Part shown: positions 48,801 through 62,600 of the stretch, piece after piece | Layout of the letters: each line of letters opens with the position of its first letter | How positions within the stretch are numbered: position 1 is the first letter of the stretch | Origin: Dillenia suffruticosa | Lineage: Eukaryota > Streptophyta > Magnoliopsida > Dilleniales > Dilleniaceae | Direction: 5' to 3' | Assembly (NCBI GenBank): GCA_033439265.1 | Contig: JAVTVX010000013.1 | Coordinates: 18,518,500-18,582,499 of the forward strand | Length of the DNA: 64,000 bases | Program-made: the position numbers and the translations under genes | Notes under the pieces: model-generated | Seen by the model: the letters and a program-made list of their open reading frames with translations, nothing else | The model's database searches: none | What the model was told of the DNA's origin: nothing

Positions 48801-51377
48801 AAAGAAAGTTTTTTGAGTGACTTTAGTTGTGCATGTGAAAAAACCAGAGGCACATTCAAAAGTAAAGGCTTGTATAATCTTTGATTGCATGCAGTTATCC
48901 ATGTCTAGAAGTACAATCAATTTGTGCTTTTATGTTTATGACATTATATAATTTTGGGTCTCTCATCCCATCAGAGTAGGTCTTTAATTGTTTTGGGACC
49001 TGCTATCATCAATAGTTCTCTTAACAGTGTCAATCAAAGCATATTTCTATGTGCCCTATTTGGCTTAAGCATGCACCTGGTATAGCTTTTTGTAGCTACT
49101 TCTGGAGAACCGTGGTGTTTTAAATGCACATTTTGTGCCTTTAGTAATTTTTGTTGATTGCAATGTTTTTCATCGATTCATGATATAGGAATGGCAACAA
49201 CTGCATGTGACTCCTGCTTGATAACTCGGAAACTCCTACATGTATTGGAACCGCAAGTAACTTCGTGCCACTTTCTGCATTCATAGGAAGTTAATGGCCC
49301 TTATAACCATAGTTTTTAGTACCATACCACAGTGAAAATTTAACATTCTTTCAACTTTGGCACCTTACCCCATTTCTCTGGAGTCTGTGGTAGGAATGGT
49401 CGAAAAGTTGCATCAATTCACTTGTCTCAGAGAAGTTCATTAATGTCCAGTTCTCTGTGTAGGTCCTAGACTTTAGTTTGTTAATTAGTACTATTAATTT
49501 TTGTTTTTCTAAAGTATGTTTTTAGGGATAAGTTCATGGTATCCATTTTTCTTAACTAGCATGGCTATCTCACACGACTCCATACTGCCACCCCCTTTAC
49601 ATGTAAATGTTTCGGAGGTTAGGAACCCATCTAAAACCAAAAATCAAGTTTGAGCTACTATTGTCAATATGATTAGTCAATCCATCTAGTGCAACTAAGG
49701 AGGCTTAACAAGGGATTAGCTCTGGCAGTATCCCATGTGCTACTGAAGCCATCATACCTAGAGTCTTGTTCTTTTACATTGTTTAGTATATTGGGCTTTT
49801 TGGAATTGGCTGACATTCCTTGCTTTGTAGTGATATGTGGCATTTGATTGGAAAAAAGAAACACGATACATATGCTAGAAATTTTATGGGTTCATAGTTC
49901 TTGTGGAACCTATTTGGTTGTAGTTTATTTTTCCTTGAACCTTTATGTTTGTCTACTTAATAGGTTTTCCAGGTAAGAGTTTGGGGAATAGTTTTGGCCC
50001 ATGATTGGAATTCAAATTGTGGAATTATTTTCTTTTTCTTTTTCTAATTCTTGTTCCCATATCCTTGCGCAAAGAATGTCTTAGTTATTTCCTTCTGGCT
50101 TCTATTGCCTTTCTTATGGACATCCAGGAAAACAAGGCAAAGGCAAAAGTGAAATGTAACTAGTAGGATTTTTTATTGACCACGGAGATTTTGAGTTCTT
50201 GTTCAGTTATTGCCTGATGCCTCCTACTAAAGTATTCTCGGGCAACTAAGCTAGCTTTTTTGCTTCTATAATTGCAACAAGAAGGATGTATAAGGTTCAT
50301 AATTTGAAGTTAATGGAAATTACTTCTTCTTGATGAGATTCTTCCCTACCGATGGATCTTCTTAGTCAAGTTCTAACTGCTGCATGCCTTGACAGCAACT
50401 CCACCGGGATATCTTTAGATGAAAGGCTTCTTATACTTAGGTGTAATTACCCAGGGATTTTGAGCATGGTTTTCTCAAGAAAAGAACTTTTGGCTTTAGG
50501 TTATCATATAAGCATCTGGCCTTTTGTCAAACATGACAGAATACAGCTGCACTGCTACTGCAGTGCATTAAAAGGAACAAAAGTTGTCATATAAACAATT
50601 GGTAGGGATGAATTACTTGTTCCTTAAGTTTCCATAAACGCATCATTTCAAGCAAGGATGCCTTCTCAATCCTATGTAAACCAATTAATAGGTTTCATCT
50701 CAAAAAGTTAGAGCTTAGGAGCCTAGAACTTACCTCAAGGCCTTCATTATGTAATTTCATGGAATACTTTCTCTGGGATCTTAAGGATTTTTTGAGTAAT
50801 TTTCCAAATTCTCTAAGCTGTTGCTATGGATTTGTCTTCTTGAAACCAAATCCAGGGGATTTGGAATTAGTAAAACTGTAGTGGATGGAATCATTATAGT
50901 GAAGTAATATATCTTATTGGTGGTTGAGTTTTTTCGATATCAGAATCTTGTTGGTGAATACTGACTGAGTTTTTGCTTGTACATAAACAGTGCTGTGCAA
51001 GAACTTGAAATTAGCGGGCTTCCTCCTTTCACATTTTGTTTTTTTTGGGGGGGGGGTTGTGAATGCTTTAGTTTTTATCTAGTGTGTTACGTTATGACTA
51101 TCCTGCAGCTACCTAAATGCGTTGTGTTTGTTGTAGGAGGAACTTGCTGAATGTTTTGGACTTTATCAAGAAGCCAAATGCCAGGGAACTTGTGTCTGGA
51201 ACAACAGACCGGATTAATTTGTATGACAAGTTCAGAAATGCAGTTGAGGATTCGTCTCCTGGAATCATTGATCAATTGGTCAAAAAAGCTGAGGAGAAAA
51301 AGGCCCGAGAAAAGAAACTTACATTCTGGGAATCAGTTAAAGATTCCAATGCGGGAGCCTTCAAGTTCTCATTCTGA
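45861..51377 (+). CDS. JMJ22: F-box and JmjC-domain protein, JMJ22-type (JMJD6-related)
   Basis: Joined CDS 45861-47158 and 51137-51377 gives 512 aa. The N-terminus is Lys-rich (KRKKNK...) and acidic, a likely nuclear signal. An F-box lies at about residues 90-135 (LSDELVLEILEFL). The JmjC domain spans about 205-440. Iron ligands His332 and Asp334 (FHID) and His415 (GWWH) and the 2-oxoglutarate-binding Lys349 are all present, in the same spacing as in JMJD6, so it should be an active 2-oxoglutarate oxygenase. Arabidopsis JMJ22 (At5g06550 from memory) removes H4R3 dimethyl-arginine marks at gibberellin genes and promotes light-induced germination. The C-terminal exon adds RNLLNVLDFIKKPNARELVS and ends AGAFKFSF. 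The alternative acceptor three bases on would drop one Arg. The 4-kb intron carries a hAT MITE. Confidence 0.93.
47481..48119. mobile_element. hAT-type MITE in the JMJ22 intron, with perfect TIRs and target duplication
   Basis: The terminal inverted repeat CATAGTAGTTAAAAGCG is identical at both ends over 17 bases. The 8-base GTCAAAAT flanks it at 47473-47480 and 48120-48127. Subterminal regions are packed with AAAGCGC / GCGCTTT motifs, a feature typical of hAT transposase binding regions. The 639-base element has no open frame of note. Perfect ends and flanks suggest recent movement. Confidence 0.88.
48128..51136 (+). other. Rest of the JMJ22 intron
   Basis: AT-rich with no recognisable coding segment. 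A G run lies at about 51048-51057, some 80 bases before the acceptor of the last exon. A short open frame at 50352-50594 has no motif. Confidence 0.55.
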
Positions 51378-52625
51378 CCTGACAGATACAGTGATGAGAT
51401 TGGAGGAGTTTCATGCAGGTAATACCTCCTGAAAAGGAGGGCAATACCTTACATTGAGGATTAGAATAGTTTCTCACTCTTCCTCCATAGGCAGATGGAA
51501 GAGATTAGTGCAGTTTTGACATTAATCAATCCCTTTTGATTGTTGTGATTTGACTTTGAAGGAACACAATTGTCTAATGGCATTTATTCATCAATTTGAC
51601 TAAAACCCGCATGTTTGATGTTTTTTTTTTTTTTTTTCGTCTTTATATCTTCATTTTTATCAGCAATTTTTGATTTTGGGCTGTTTTCTAGAGGGAGTGA
51701 GTCCCAACTAAGGGTTGGGGGAAGGTGGATGCAACTCAGATGGCGTGAGTCCCGCCCAACCCAACCCAACCCACCTGGACTGACTTTGGCTGAGCTATTG
51801 ACAAGAGAGTTGAGCTTCTCCAACCCAAAATTAATTCGGTTTGGGTTCCTTCTAACCCATATAACACGCCTTAGGAAATGTTGGGGAAAATTTTATATCA
51901 TACTCGCCCAGCTGCCGATTGGAAGGTTGGCATTAGAACTTAGATACAGATAAGCCAGGTTAAGTTAAAGGGTGTCCAAGTTTGGCCAAACCTAGTCTCA
52001 TTTCTAGTTGAGAGAGACAAGCTATAAATGTAAGAGTGGAAAGATGTCCAAGGGGACAGTACAGTGATACAACCGATGATCTTATATTTAAATACTTGTA
52101 TAACATAAAAAAAGATGGATAAGGTTGGCCCTTGAGACCAAAATGTGATCCAAATTTCAGTAAACTGTGGATTCCCAATGGCTTTGTCTCAGGGTCTTCC
52201 ATTTTTTTTTTTGGGTGAAATGCAATCAAACGAGCTCAAAGAAAGGATGGAAATGGGAGGCTTTACCACTTGAGCTGTCCTTGAGGGACCTCTTGGTCTT
52301 CCATGTGTCTGCGTTTACCAGCCCAAACTTCATCGGCAGATTTAGGGTTAAGGAGTCCATTTGTGTGCATATCAACAGCAAAGGTTAGGGACTATTCTAT
52401 TCGGTCTCGGATGAAGAGTTGAAAATCCCCAAATAGTATTGATGATGTTGAGAAAAGAAATCGAAGAAAAAGAGATTATATCTTCTGAAATTTTATTTAA
52501 AAACTAAGCCCATCGCTATCAGCGTCAGGGAAGAGAAGCTGGTCTGTCGTTCGGTTGCAAAAGCAAATGGTTAGGGACAAAGAGGATAATGGCCATTAAA
52601 AATATAGAGGGAGAGTAAAAAAAAA
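51378..52625. other. JMJ22 3' region and intergenic DNA
   Basis: After the stop there is a T run at about 51622-51638. A stretch rich in CCAACCCAACCC and GGTTGGG motifs (about 51690-52000) might be a decayed transposon, but I found no ends. No gene is supported. Confidence 0.4.
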
Positions 52626-52633
52626 ATGGAAAA
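52622..52633 (-). terminator. Polymerase III terminator of tRNA-Gly
   Basis: On the minus strand the tRNA 3' end is followed directly by TTTTCC and then by a run of T residues, which is enough for polymerase III termination. Confidence 0.6.
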
Positions 52634-52704
52634 TGCGCATCCGGGGAATCGAACCCCGGTCAGTACCGTGGGAGGGTACTATGATACCACTACACCAGAT
52701 GCGC
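52634..52704 (-). tRNA. tRNA-Gly (anticodon CCC)
   Basis: On minus the 71-base sequence folds as a tRNA: acceptor stem GCGCATC paired with GATGCGC, D arm GTGTAGTGGTATCAT, anticodon stem GTACC/GGTAC around the loop CTCCCAC (anticodon CCC), and a T arm with GGTTCGATTCC. The discriminator base is A. Downstream on minus lies TTTTCC and then a long T run, a polymerase III terminator. A-box and B-box match consensus, so it should be functional. It is intronless, as expected for tRNA-Gly. Confidence 0.95.
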
Positions 52705-53120
52705 CCGTTTGGGCATTTATGCGAATCAATTCTCTTTTCTGAACTTAAGCTTTCCAATTCACAATCGAATTGACAGCGGAGATGCGAAGAAGACGAAGTG
52801 ATTGAAAATTGAGATTCAGGGGGTCTGTGATGGGAATCTGATCGGATCGAGAAGGAGGAGGAGGAGGGAGAGTGGTGTTGGGTGAGATGTTGAGAATCTA
52901 GGGTTTCGTCATCGTTGACATTTTCGCTAAAGCCATTGGAGATTGGAGGGGAGAGAGGAAAAGGAAGCAAAGGAGAGTGTCGCCTCTCGAGAAGAAGATA
53001 AGGTGGGGGATCCGAGATAGAAAGAGATGAAGAAGTCCCGCCATTGGAGATTTGAGAGAGAGCGGGGGCGAAGAAAGTTAGATTACTTTTTTTTTTTTTT
53101 TTTTTTTTTTCCCCAAGGCG
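52705..53120 (-). other. CT-rich stretch upstream of tRNA-Gly, possible leader
   Basis: On minus this is CT-rich and reads open for over 90 codons in one frame (with ISNG repeated twice, then a Ser-rich stretch). It resembles the 5' leader or first exon of a transcribed gene, but the frame runs through the tRNA gene and has no clear partner exon. Upstream lies a T run at about 53090-53110. Status uncertain. Confidence 0.25.
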
Positions 53121-53404
53121 TTTACGTAGGTAATTTCCAGGGACACGTGTGACCGATGATCTTCAGCCAGAAAATATAACGGAGGAATGGACGAAAAAGT
53201 TTTAAAAAATACCGAAACATCTCTTTAAAGTTTAGAAGATTTTTTTTTATATTTTATGTATAACTTTTTATTTAATATTACATAGATTTGAGTTATTTCA
53301 TAAATAAAAGTGAGACAACGAATAGAAATTGAACACATCAAGTATCGGGAACAACTATTAGGGTTTTGTTTCCCTGGAGACACATGTTCTCTCTGGGCCT
53401 TTTT

Positions 53405-53435
<31 letters not shown>

Positions 53436-53681
53436 CTCTTCAAGGAGCCATTGCAATTTCAAATCCAGGTATTATGACAGAACTTATCATTACCAGCAAG
53501 CTTGGACTAACTTATCATTACTGGATCAATAGCATGGATGTCTTGTGACCATCCCGTTAAATAAGATGATTATCAGCACCAAGAACATAGAACAAAAATG
53601 CAAAAACACCAGAGCTGGTTAAAGAAAAAAGAGTTCGCTTTTACATCACTCATATCTGCCACAGATTTTGGGTACATAATG

Positions 53682-56600
53682 TTACTGAGGAGAAAGAAAT
53701 GCAGTATAAGAATTATTGCAGTACTTCAAGCCTTTTAATAATCCACAACTCAACGCTGGAGTAAAAACAGTGTCTGCAATACCGAACGTCTGCAATGTAA
53801 CTGGCGAAGGGCACTCCCCGGCTCCAGTTTCAGTATTCCTCTGGCCAATTGTTTCAAAAGCAACATTCAAACCAGTTGCAGTAGGCTCTGTCACAAAGCT
53901 GCAGATCAGCCAAACACCATACGTAAGCCATCACTTTGACAAATTTATCAGCAAACAGGATGGGAGAATAGTGAAATGTGATTGGCGCAGGTGAGCAAAT
54001 GAATCACACGCGGCAGATGTTGTTTCTCTGCCATGACGTGAGACCATGAAATCCTTAAAACTGAAGCTTCTTGAATTCAGCATTAATACATGAGGAGAAA
54101 TATAGTTATCCCCCACTGAGGAATATGAGCTCAATAACTTGATGAGTCACAGTTTTCAAGGAGGTCTACCAAATAGCAAAATGGCAGTCTAATCATTTCT
54201 AGGCATTTTATGGCCAGTCATCAATTTTATTCTCACAAGCTATCATCCTACCATGCTCCAATTCGCTTTACTGTGTATGATATCTAAGGCACCAAAGAAG
54301 CATTAAACAACACGCTAGAAACTCCAATATAGATAAACTTCCTACACTTCTTTTTTTCTTTTTCCCACTAAGCAGCCAGCGTGAAGTAAAACTCTTATCA
54401 AGGAAAACCTTCTAATGAAAGGTACTTGCTGCATCTGACGTTTCCAATTTTATAGATATAGTTCACTTGTTCACTAAGTTCTCTTGCAGTCTTATTTTTT
54501 TGCTGTGTTGCACCTCTTCATGCTTTATTTAAATATTAAAAAAAAAATTCTAGTAAGTGCAGCACTGAGGTTATTCATGTACAAATTGATAAATCTAACA
54601 AAAGATGCTCCACTAACTATTCCACCGTAGGTATGTCATGTCCAAAATTAATTTGAGTATCTCCGCAAGATTTTTCCATTTCTTCCCATCTAATCAAAGG
54701 CTCATTTTTCTCTTCTCAAGGCACTGGGCCACCTCATTGAGACCATTATGCTATTTCATTCACTGATTCATTCTAATTATGAATGCTGAGCAATGCTCAT
54801 CTGAGAGGTAGAAGGAATAAAGTACCTTGCCTCAAAGCTCCTTCCTTCAGAGCCCATGATGGCACACACGCAACTTACTATCCAAGGAGGAAGATATGCA
54901 TCTTTGATTTCAATGCTATAGCAGAAAGCAGACAAATCATCATCCAATTTGCCTTCTTTCATATTAGATCCTTTTGAAGAAAAAGCAACACGATCTGCTC
55001 TCCTTATCTCCTTGCATTTAACCTACAGCATAATGACAACAGAAGCATATCTGTCAATGAAATTTGAAAAACAAAACAATCAGCTACAACAAAATAGCTA
55101 GATCATTTTTTACACAATGAAATTCTGGCAACACACACAGCAAAAGTTCCCCCTCCCCCCCCCAAAAAAAAAAGAAAGAGGGAGAGATAAAATCAAAATA
55201 AGTTATAATTTGTATGATGCGGTGCAAACATAAGTGGCTAGTTCTTGACCCTGCTTATGCAAACATGTGAAGAAAAGCTAACAAAAAATTCATGAAAAAT
55301 TTAATTTTGCCAATTTAAAAGGGAATAAATGACACAAAAGCTAAAGAAATAGGGAGCCAATCTAAGTTTCAGTGGTAAATTCTTGGCCTGAAAAGCTTAC
55401 ACTTTTAATCTTGTGAATGAATGTGTGGTGCAAAATGTCAATAGATACAATCTAATGCTCAGTAAGCAAGATCATGCATGACTACATAACAACCTTTATA
55501 CAAATCTGAGAACAAGAAATATATTCTGGATGCCAAGAGATTGCAAATTGAAAAATTGAAAAAAGAAAAATAGCCGACCAATATTATAGGAGAACAAACA
55601 GTTTAACTTCTTGCAATTTTTTTGGGAAAACATGGGGGAGAGGGAAGAGGGAGGGAGGCATGGATGGGAAACAGTGCTACTGTACAAAACTTGCATGTCA
55701 ATTAGACCCACCTCTGGAGCAGACATTGCGGCATTTTTGAATGGCACAGGTGAATATAATAGAGGAACATCCACGCCAGTCAAAGAAGTTAGGAAGGATC
55801 TGTACACAACACCAATAGGTTAACTAATCGAGCAAACCACTGAATCAAAAGAAAAAGATGAAAAGCAATAAAATGATTTCCGACACAGTGACATCATAAG
55901 TTAAAATTGAGAATCCATCAGCCACTGAGACATCTTAATTGCATCAGTACCTGTAATTTAAAAGAATGTCATACAATCCATGCACATTGCTGTTCCCATT
56001 AAATGCCAGCAAAGACTGCGGACTGTTATCGATGTCGGAAATGGAATTCAGATGGCGTGTCTGCAGCAGTTAAAGTTGAACACCATAAAATTAAATGTGC
56101 TATAAGAAGAAAAAGAATAACATCAGTAGGAGGTTGGGATCTGCAGATAAGCAGGTCCCCATCAATTCCTACACATGAATCTTGCCATGTCTCAACCAAT
56201 ATAATCTTAATTTTTGAAATTGAAAGGGACCTTGTTTTAGTGAAATTCCTTTACTCCCCAGCCCTCCAGAACATGCCCCAGGTTGACCCAAAAAAAAAAA
56301 TTCAAAAACTAGAAACACATTCTGGAATGTGGATTAAACATTTTTCTTAGGAAGTGGATCAGCATGTGACTGATCTCAACTACTTGGAACTTCACCAGCA
56401 CCAACCCATAGCAAGAGAAGGTGCCAAGACTTTTATTCTGCAGGAAAGATGTGCAGCTTATAATGATACACTATTGATATCAAAAGATAACAGATTCAGA
56501 CCTGACCCAAATTGGATCTCTCAATCTCGGAGAGTTCAACCAAATCTTCTGTGGTAGCTTGCTCCACTTTAGAAAGACAAAGAGGCATGGAAAAACCAAC

Positions 56601-59600
56601 ATCCTAGTATCAATTACCACAAAAAGAGAAAGAAAAGTAAGAAATAAAACCATAATGGCAGGAGACATACTAGAGATTTTTAGGCACAATATCTCACGAA
56701 GACACCATAAAGCAGCATGCTATAATGAATCAAATACTCAAAAAGGACAAGAAACAAAGGAAACACTCTTCTGTTGATGTGCTTCTATTCATGAAACGGA
56801 AAATATATTGCTCCATATTGATCTGCATAAAGACTAGCAGCTTTACTCCAGTAATTGAGTGTAGCTGATCAAGATTACACCCATAGTGGTGTTAATATCC
56901 CCTACGATTGAGATATAATTAGTGTTTCAGATACTCGATACTGTTCTTTCCAACCTATCAGATTTATTGTTTGAGGTCCTACACAAACAAGTTGGATCCA
57001 AATACAGCACAAATATTATTGGAAACACAGAACACTAAACAGAAAAATAATCCGACATAAATTGCTTATATTTTAATTAAAGGCCACTAATAATAATATT
57101 CAGTTCAAGGGAAAAAGCTTACATGCTCTCTCAGCAATGACCTTAAACTTCTTGTGGACTGGGATATGTAAGCATCGCATGAACTTTTACTACTGCCAGA
57201 ACCATGACCACCAGCAAACATGACCACAAACTGTGTAGTACATACTGCAATATTACCAAGTGTGAGAACAAATCAATGTCAAACATTAAACCAATCAGTT
57301 GTGACTTGTGAGACAAAAATGAGAAGACAAGTTCCAGGATAAACCCACCACCCCCTCTCCCATTCCTGGCTCCAACTCTGCTACGAGCATATTAACTGAC
57401 AAAAGCATATTGATGTTGCATAGTGCATACAACAACACAACTCTGTTGTTCTATTCAGTGAAAAACTAACAAATTAAAGATTATTCTACCACAAATATCA
57501 ACAATCCAAATAACACTGGGTTATCAGACCCCAACTCAGATTGCTCAATCTTAAATCCAATACACTCACATTCTAAATCCAGAAATCCAGCACCCAAATC
57601 ACACGTTCCAAAAAATTAGAATAGTTGGAAGCTTCAGAGTTCATATCCTTATACGTGTACGTGAAGATCAGGAAGTTGATATACTACTAAGTCAGTATTT
57701 ATAGTTCCTAGTCAAGAATCAACTTATATTGAAATCCAGTTGAAATAATACTGATAAACCATATTGGATGTGGAAGGTTGAAATTTGGAAACAAAGAGTC
57801 CCAGTTATTAACCTAAAAAACAAATTCACAGAGTGCATCATATGAAGATTACTAAGTCAGGCCAGGCAGCTTTAGAGAGAAAGAAGTAAGACCCTTGTTG
57901 TCTTGTCACCAATTGTACTCTAAAGTCTAAATCAACTTCTAGTTCTGAGGACTGAAGCTACAAATGCACCTGTATACTTACAAAAATTTTAATGAAATCT
58001 CACCTACCATAAAACAGTGAATGAAAACCATACTGAAAATGGCAATAATAAAATTGATGAAGAGAATGCATAAGCAGTGTAAGAATAAATACCATAAAAG
58101 ATGCTACATATTTTCTTCCTGAACAAGTAGTATAGACTCCGAAAAGATTCCTCCCAAGCAAGATGCCGCTTCCTTAAGAAATCAATTTCACCTGAAATGT
58201 GGAAAGCATAAGGTAGCCAAGATGACTTCAGCAACAGAGAATATCATAAATGAGTATAGCCATTTGGGCAGGGAATACATTTTCAGCAACAGACCTCCCT
58301 CTGTAGATGCTAAATTCAATGCCGATATAACAGAAGGTGGCAAAGAAGCCTGCGGGTATACCCACGAATATAGGGATCTGGCATTATTGACCTCAGTCAT
58401 AGAAGCACCACTTTGATCCCCAGAGCTGAGGTGGGATACAAACTTGGCCGTTCCATCATAAGTACCACATATAGATAGCCTATGGAACCTAACATGACAA
58501 AAGGAGAAGATCAATCAACTTCGGATAACTTCCTATTTCCAAAGGCAGAACAAAGAAAAAATGTAACGAGAGCCAAATTCACAAATATTGATCAAATAAA
58601 TATTTTGCATGCATAGCTCAAATCATAAACTTAATCATAAGACTATTTATCATGAGGAAAGGGAAAAATGTTCCAATGTCTAAACATAACAAATATAGAC
58701 TCAAATTTAGCTTAGTACACAAGGCAATTTCAGCAAATTAAAACATAAGTTGAGCACAACTTAGATAAATTTTCACAGTTTGAACCTACAATTTATTTGT
58801 TCATATTTAAAATGGAAATTCATAGTACATTCTAGCATTACTAGTTGGTCTTTGCACAAAAATATTTCCAACTTGAGTAACTTTACATTATGACTTTATA
58901 TTGCAACAGAAGATTGATGCAAACAATTAGCCTAGATTATGTTGGAGCTCAAGAAATTGAGTTGAGGCATAACTTCAAGATTGAATTTCTGCAGTGACTC
59001 AAGGCTTAATATAAAGAAGATTGGACTCGCAGCTAATATTTTTTCTAATGTAAAAGGCATGTAATTATCAAGCTCACAGAATGCAATCATCAACACGGCA
59101 TGAAAGGCTGAATAGAAGAATAGCCCTTCTCATTCAACTCTTCAAGGCCCTTCGCACGGCTAAATTAAATATACATATATATATATGATAGCTCTCTTTC
59201 TCTAGCTCCCCTCCTCCAGCTCCTGTTTATCTTTACAGTTCCTTGTTTTTCCAAATCCTATACCCAAGAGAATCGTTCTCCACCATCTATCAATGTTGTT
59301 GTTCCTAAAAACCTAAGGATAAAATTGTACACTCCCTCTTTTATCCTTTTACTTCCTATCTGCATTTTTCTGATAAGGACATCAAAATGCTTCTAGTTCC
59401 TATTAGAACACATGCTAAGATACATGACAAGCCACTTAACACTTCCTAGGATAATGCATGATTAAGACAGAAGCATACAGAAAAGGAAATTGCATTTGTA
59501 GCTGAAATGGACTAGAGTTAAGAGCACTTGCAACATATATCTAGTATTAAGTTGCTCATTAGTAAGACCACTGCATATACAAGAAGACTGAAGAAACAAA

Positions 59601-62600
59601 ACTCCAATCCAGCTGACATAATACATGCAAAATGGATGTACAGCAATTTAGGCTTCCTTCCCTCTTTTCTTCAACTACTATAGAAGAAATGGCATCCTCT
59701 TCAAACTAAGCAAACCACTTCAATCAGCTATATAAAGAGGTAAATAAGAGAAGGATATGCTCAGTTAGTACCACCCACCAATTCACTGAGCTCGAAGAAA
59801 TTACACGCATATTTGTTTTCAATGTCAAGTCCAAAGGAGCTTTTTGTCCAGAGATATGGACTTCAGGGCAGAAATTCTGTGAGTGAGCAAATCGTTGATG
59901 ACCAGAATGTGCAAGAGCATTATCAGGAAGACTAGAGAAGGCACGAAATTCAGGAGCTACAAGTCCTCTTAGGGCTTTATCCTGCAAAAGATTGACATTC
60001 ATTCAGGCCCAGTAAATTTTGATAGGATATGTATAAAAATGCTAATGAAAAGTACCATATCAACAGCTGCAATGCCAGGTCTTTCACTACCCAAAGAAAG
60101 CTCAGCAACACTACGAAAGGTGCTTTGACTGCACTTTTCACTGTCTTCAACAGCTATGGGACGAGAACCAGTCGTGCTGCGATTTGACCAAAATAAACCA
60201 ATAGGAACATAACAATATCTTTTAAAAACAATAATAAGAAAATAAATTTTTAAAAAATAGGAGAACTGATCTCAAAATTCATACCATGAAGATTGGGGTC
60301 GTTTATGGGCATCTAACTTTGAAGAAGTCGAAGCATTCTTTAGGCCATCAAAAGATTCATAGGGAGAGGCAGGGAATTCACGGGAACGAGCTCCTTTTGA
60401 TGCCATATCCTTAAAAGGTAAAAGCCCACAACTAAGTACCTATACTTAAGTAGTGAGATAGAAAAGATGCTAAGGGCATTACCATATCAACAGTTGCCAG
60501 GTCACAAAGTCCTTCACTAGCCAAGGACAGCCTAGAAGCAAAAGTGGATATATTCTGCCTGGAAGATTCAGTAACTTGACAAGCTTGATTCGAACCATCT
60601 TTCACCCCAACATCTTTAGCCACAGAACCCTCCATGCTGCCAAGAACAGTAATAAGCATAAAAGAAGTTGCATATGATCAATGAAAAGTGCAAACTAATC
60701 AACAAGAGCATCAATGAAAAGGGTAAACTAATCAACAAGAGCATCAATGAAAAGGGTAAACTAATCAACAAGAGCATACCACCGTAAGTGTTGCAAATTG
60801 TTGTCTGCCAAATTGGAAGGAGTCAATTGCTTCCTCAGACTGTCAGTTTGTTCAACCACTGCATTCTCCTGATTGTGACAAACAAATAGGCTGACACATT
60901 TAGAAAGTACTTGTACATGATACAAGAATAGGTTACTTGCACAGATTCACAATGATACTTGTTAAGCCATACACCAGAAGTACAGAAAAGCATTACGAAC
61001 TAATGAAGCATTTAAAACTTACTGACCTTAGCATTTTCCTTTTTGGCAAGTAACCTCAACCTGCTGGTGGATTTTCTAACAGGATATACTTCATCCACAC
61101 GAGTCTCAATGTATCTTGGGATCTTTGGGGAATTCATTTTCTTAAGACCATTTGTGATCCTAGCAAAAATATATTTACGAAAAGAATGTTACAAGTAAAG
61201 CATAAGATACAATAAAGATAATAGTATTACATAGAGTCATCTTACTTCATAGAATCATGCAAAGGGGCTGAAGGTTCATCTGAAAGCTCCACAAAATTGC
61301 TTCTCTTCAACTGCTCTCCCTATTGTGCACAAGATCAAGTATTAGTTTTGTTCTTCATTTACATTTTCTTATTTATGAAGAAGATTCAAAGACACTGCAC
61401 CAAATCAGAATTTTCACAAAAACACAAAGATGAGAGCAGTTGATGTTTGCAAAGCACAAACGCAAACTTCATTTTTATTCTACATAATGGCTTCCAGAAG
61501 GTAAGGAAAAACCAACACAACACTAAGTAGAAAGCATTGTCCATGTCCAGAATATTATCAAACACGGCATTCATAATCCACATCTCAAACACACCCAGAC
61601 CCATCCACATTTTTTCAGATAAGTTTCAGCCAAACATTTCTGCAACAATTTGTTAACTCTTCAAGTACAGAAAATAAACATTATTGGTAAACAAACTTAT
61701 GGGATTCTTTAGAATAAATAACCATCAAGGTCAAGTATAGAACAATAAATGTTTGTGTAAAACAGAAATCAAAGCCATTTCTGTACCTCAAATAAAGAAA
61801 CATATAAGACTGTTAGAGTAATTGTGGCAAATTTTTTTTCATGAAAATATGCTAGATCTATGTTGGGGAAATCAATAGTTTTATGAAAAATGTATACATT
61901 TCATCTCAGATACTTTAAGAGCAATCAATAACTGAATCCAACTTTTCATGATTTCTGTACCCCTAACTTCACGGACAGCAATAGGTAGCAAACTCACTTT
62001 CACCTAATAGCTATCTTACATCCTAAGCACAACCTCTATAGGCGCCCATGCCTTTTGCGCAAGTTTCTTGTTTTGTCCCAAGCTCGAACTTTCATGGCCT
62101 TTATGGTGTAACCCTACCTATGTCCCTGCTTCATCCTGCATACTTATTTAATTTTTTTCCCACTAATCAATGGGGAAAGTAGCAAGACTCTTTCACATGA
62201 ACACATAAATAGGGATTCAAATGCTCTTAGGTGACAATGTGAAAACAAAGGTCATGGTTTTCAGTACTTAGTTTCATACAAATGTGCATATATAAGATGG
62301 CAGCCCTGTTTGGGAATCCTTGCTTTGCCTTAATTTGCCTCAACTTATCCATATTGTGTCTTATTCTATTTGTAATATTTTTAACTAAAGATTAAAAAAA
62401 AATGTAAGAAATATAGAGTTTTACTAGCAGAAATCAAATTTCTCCATCAAAAAAACTTTATCAATATATCAATAACCTTTTGAATTGAAAACTCACCTAA
62501 CCTCAACTTACAACAAAGAGGACCATGGGGTACGCGTATAAGACCATTAAACTCAAACTCTAGCAGGGGAAAGCAATTCCCTTATCCACGAAGAACATAA

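Noticed and set aside
52596-52970. Minus-strand open frame of 124 codons
   Set aside because: It reads straight through the tRNA-Gly gene, so at least its second half is not coding; the first half may be leader or exon but lacks support.
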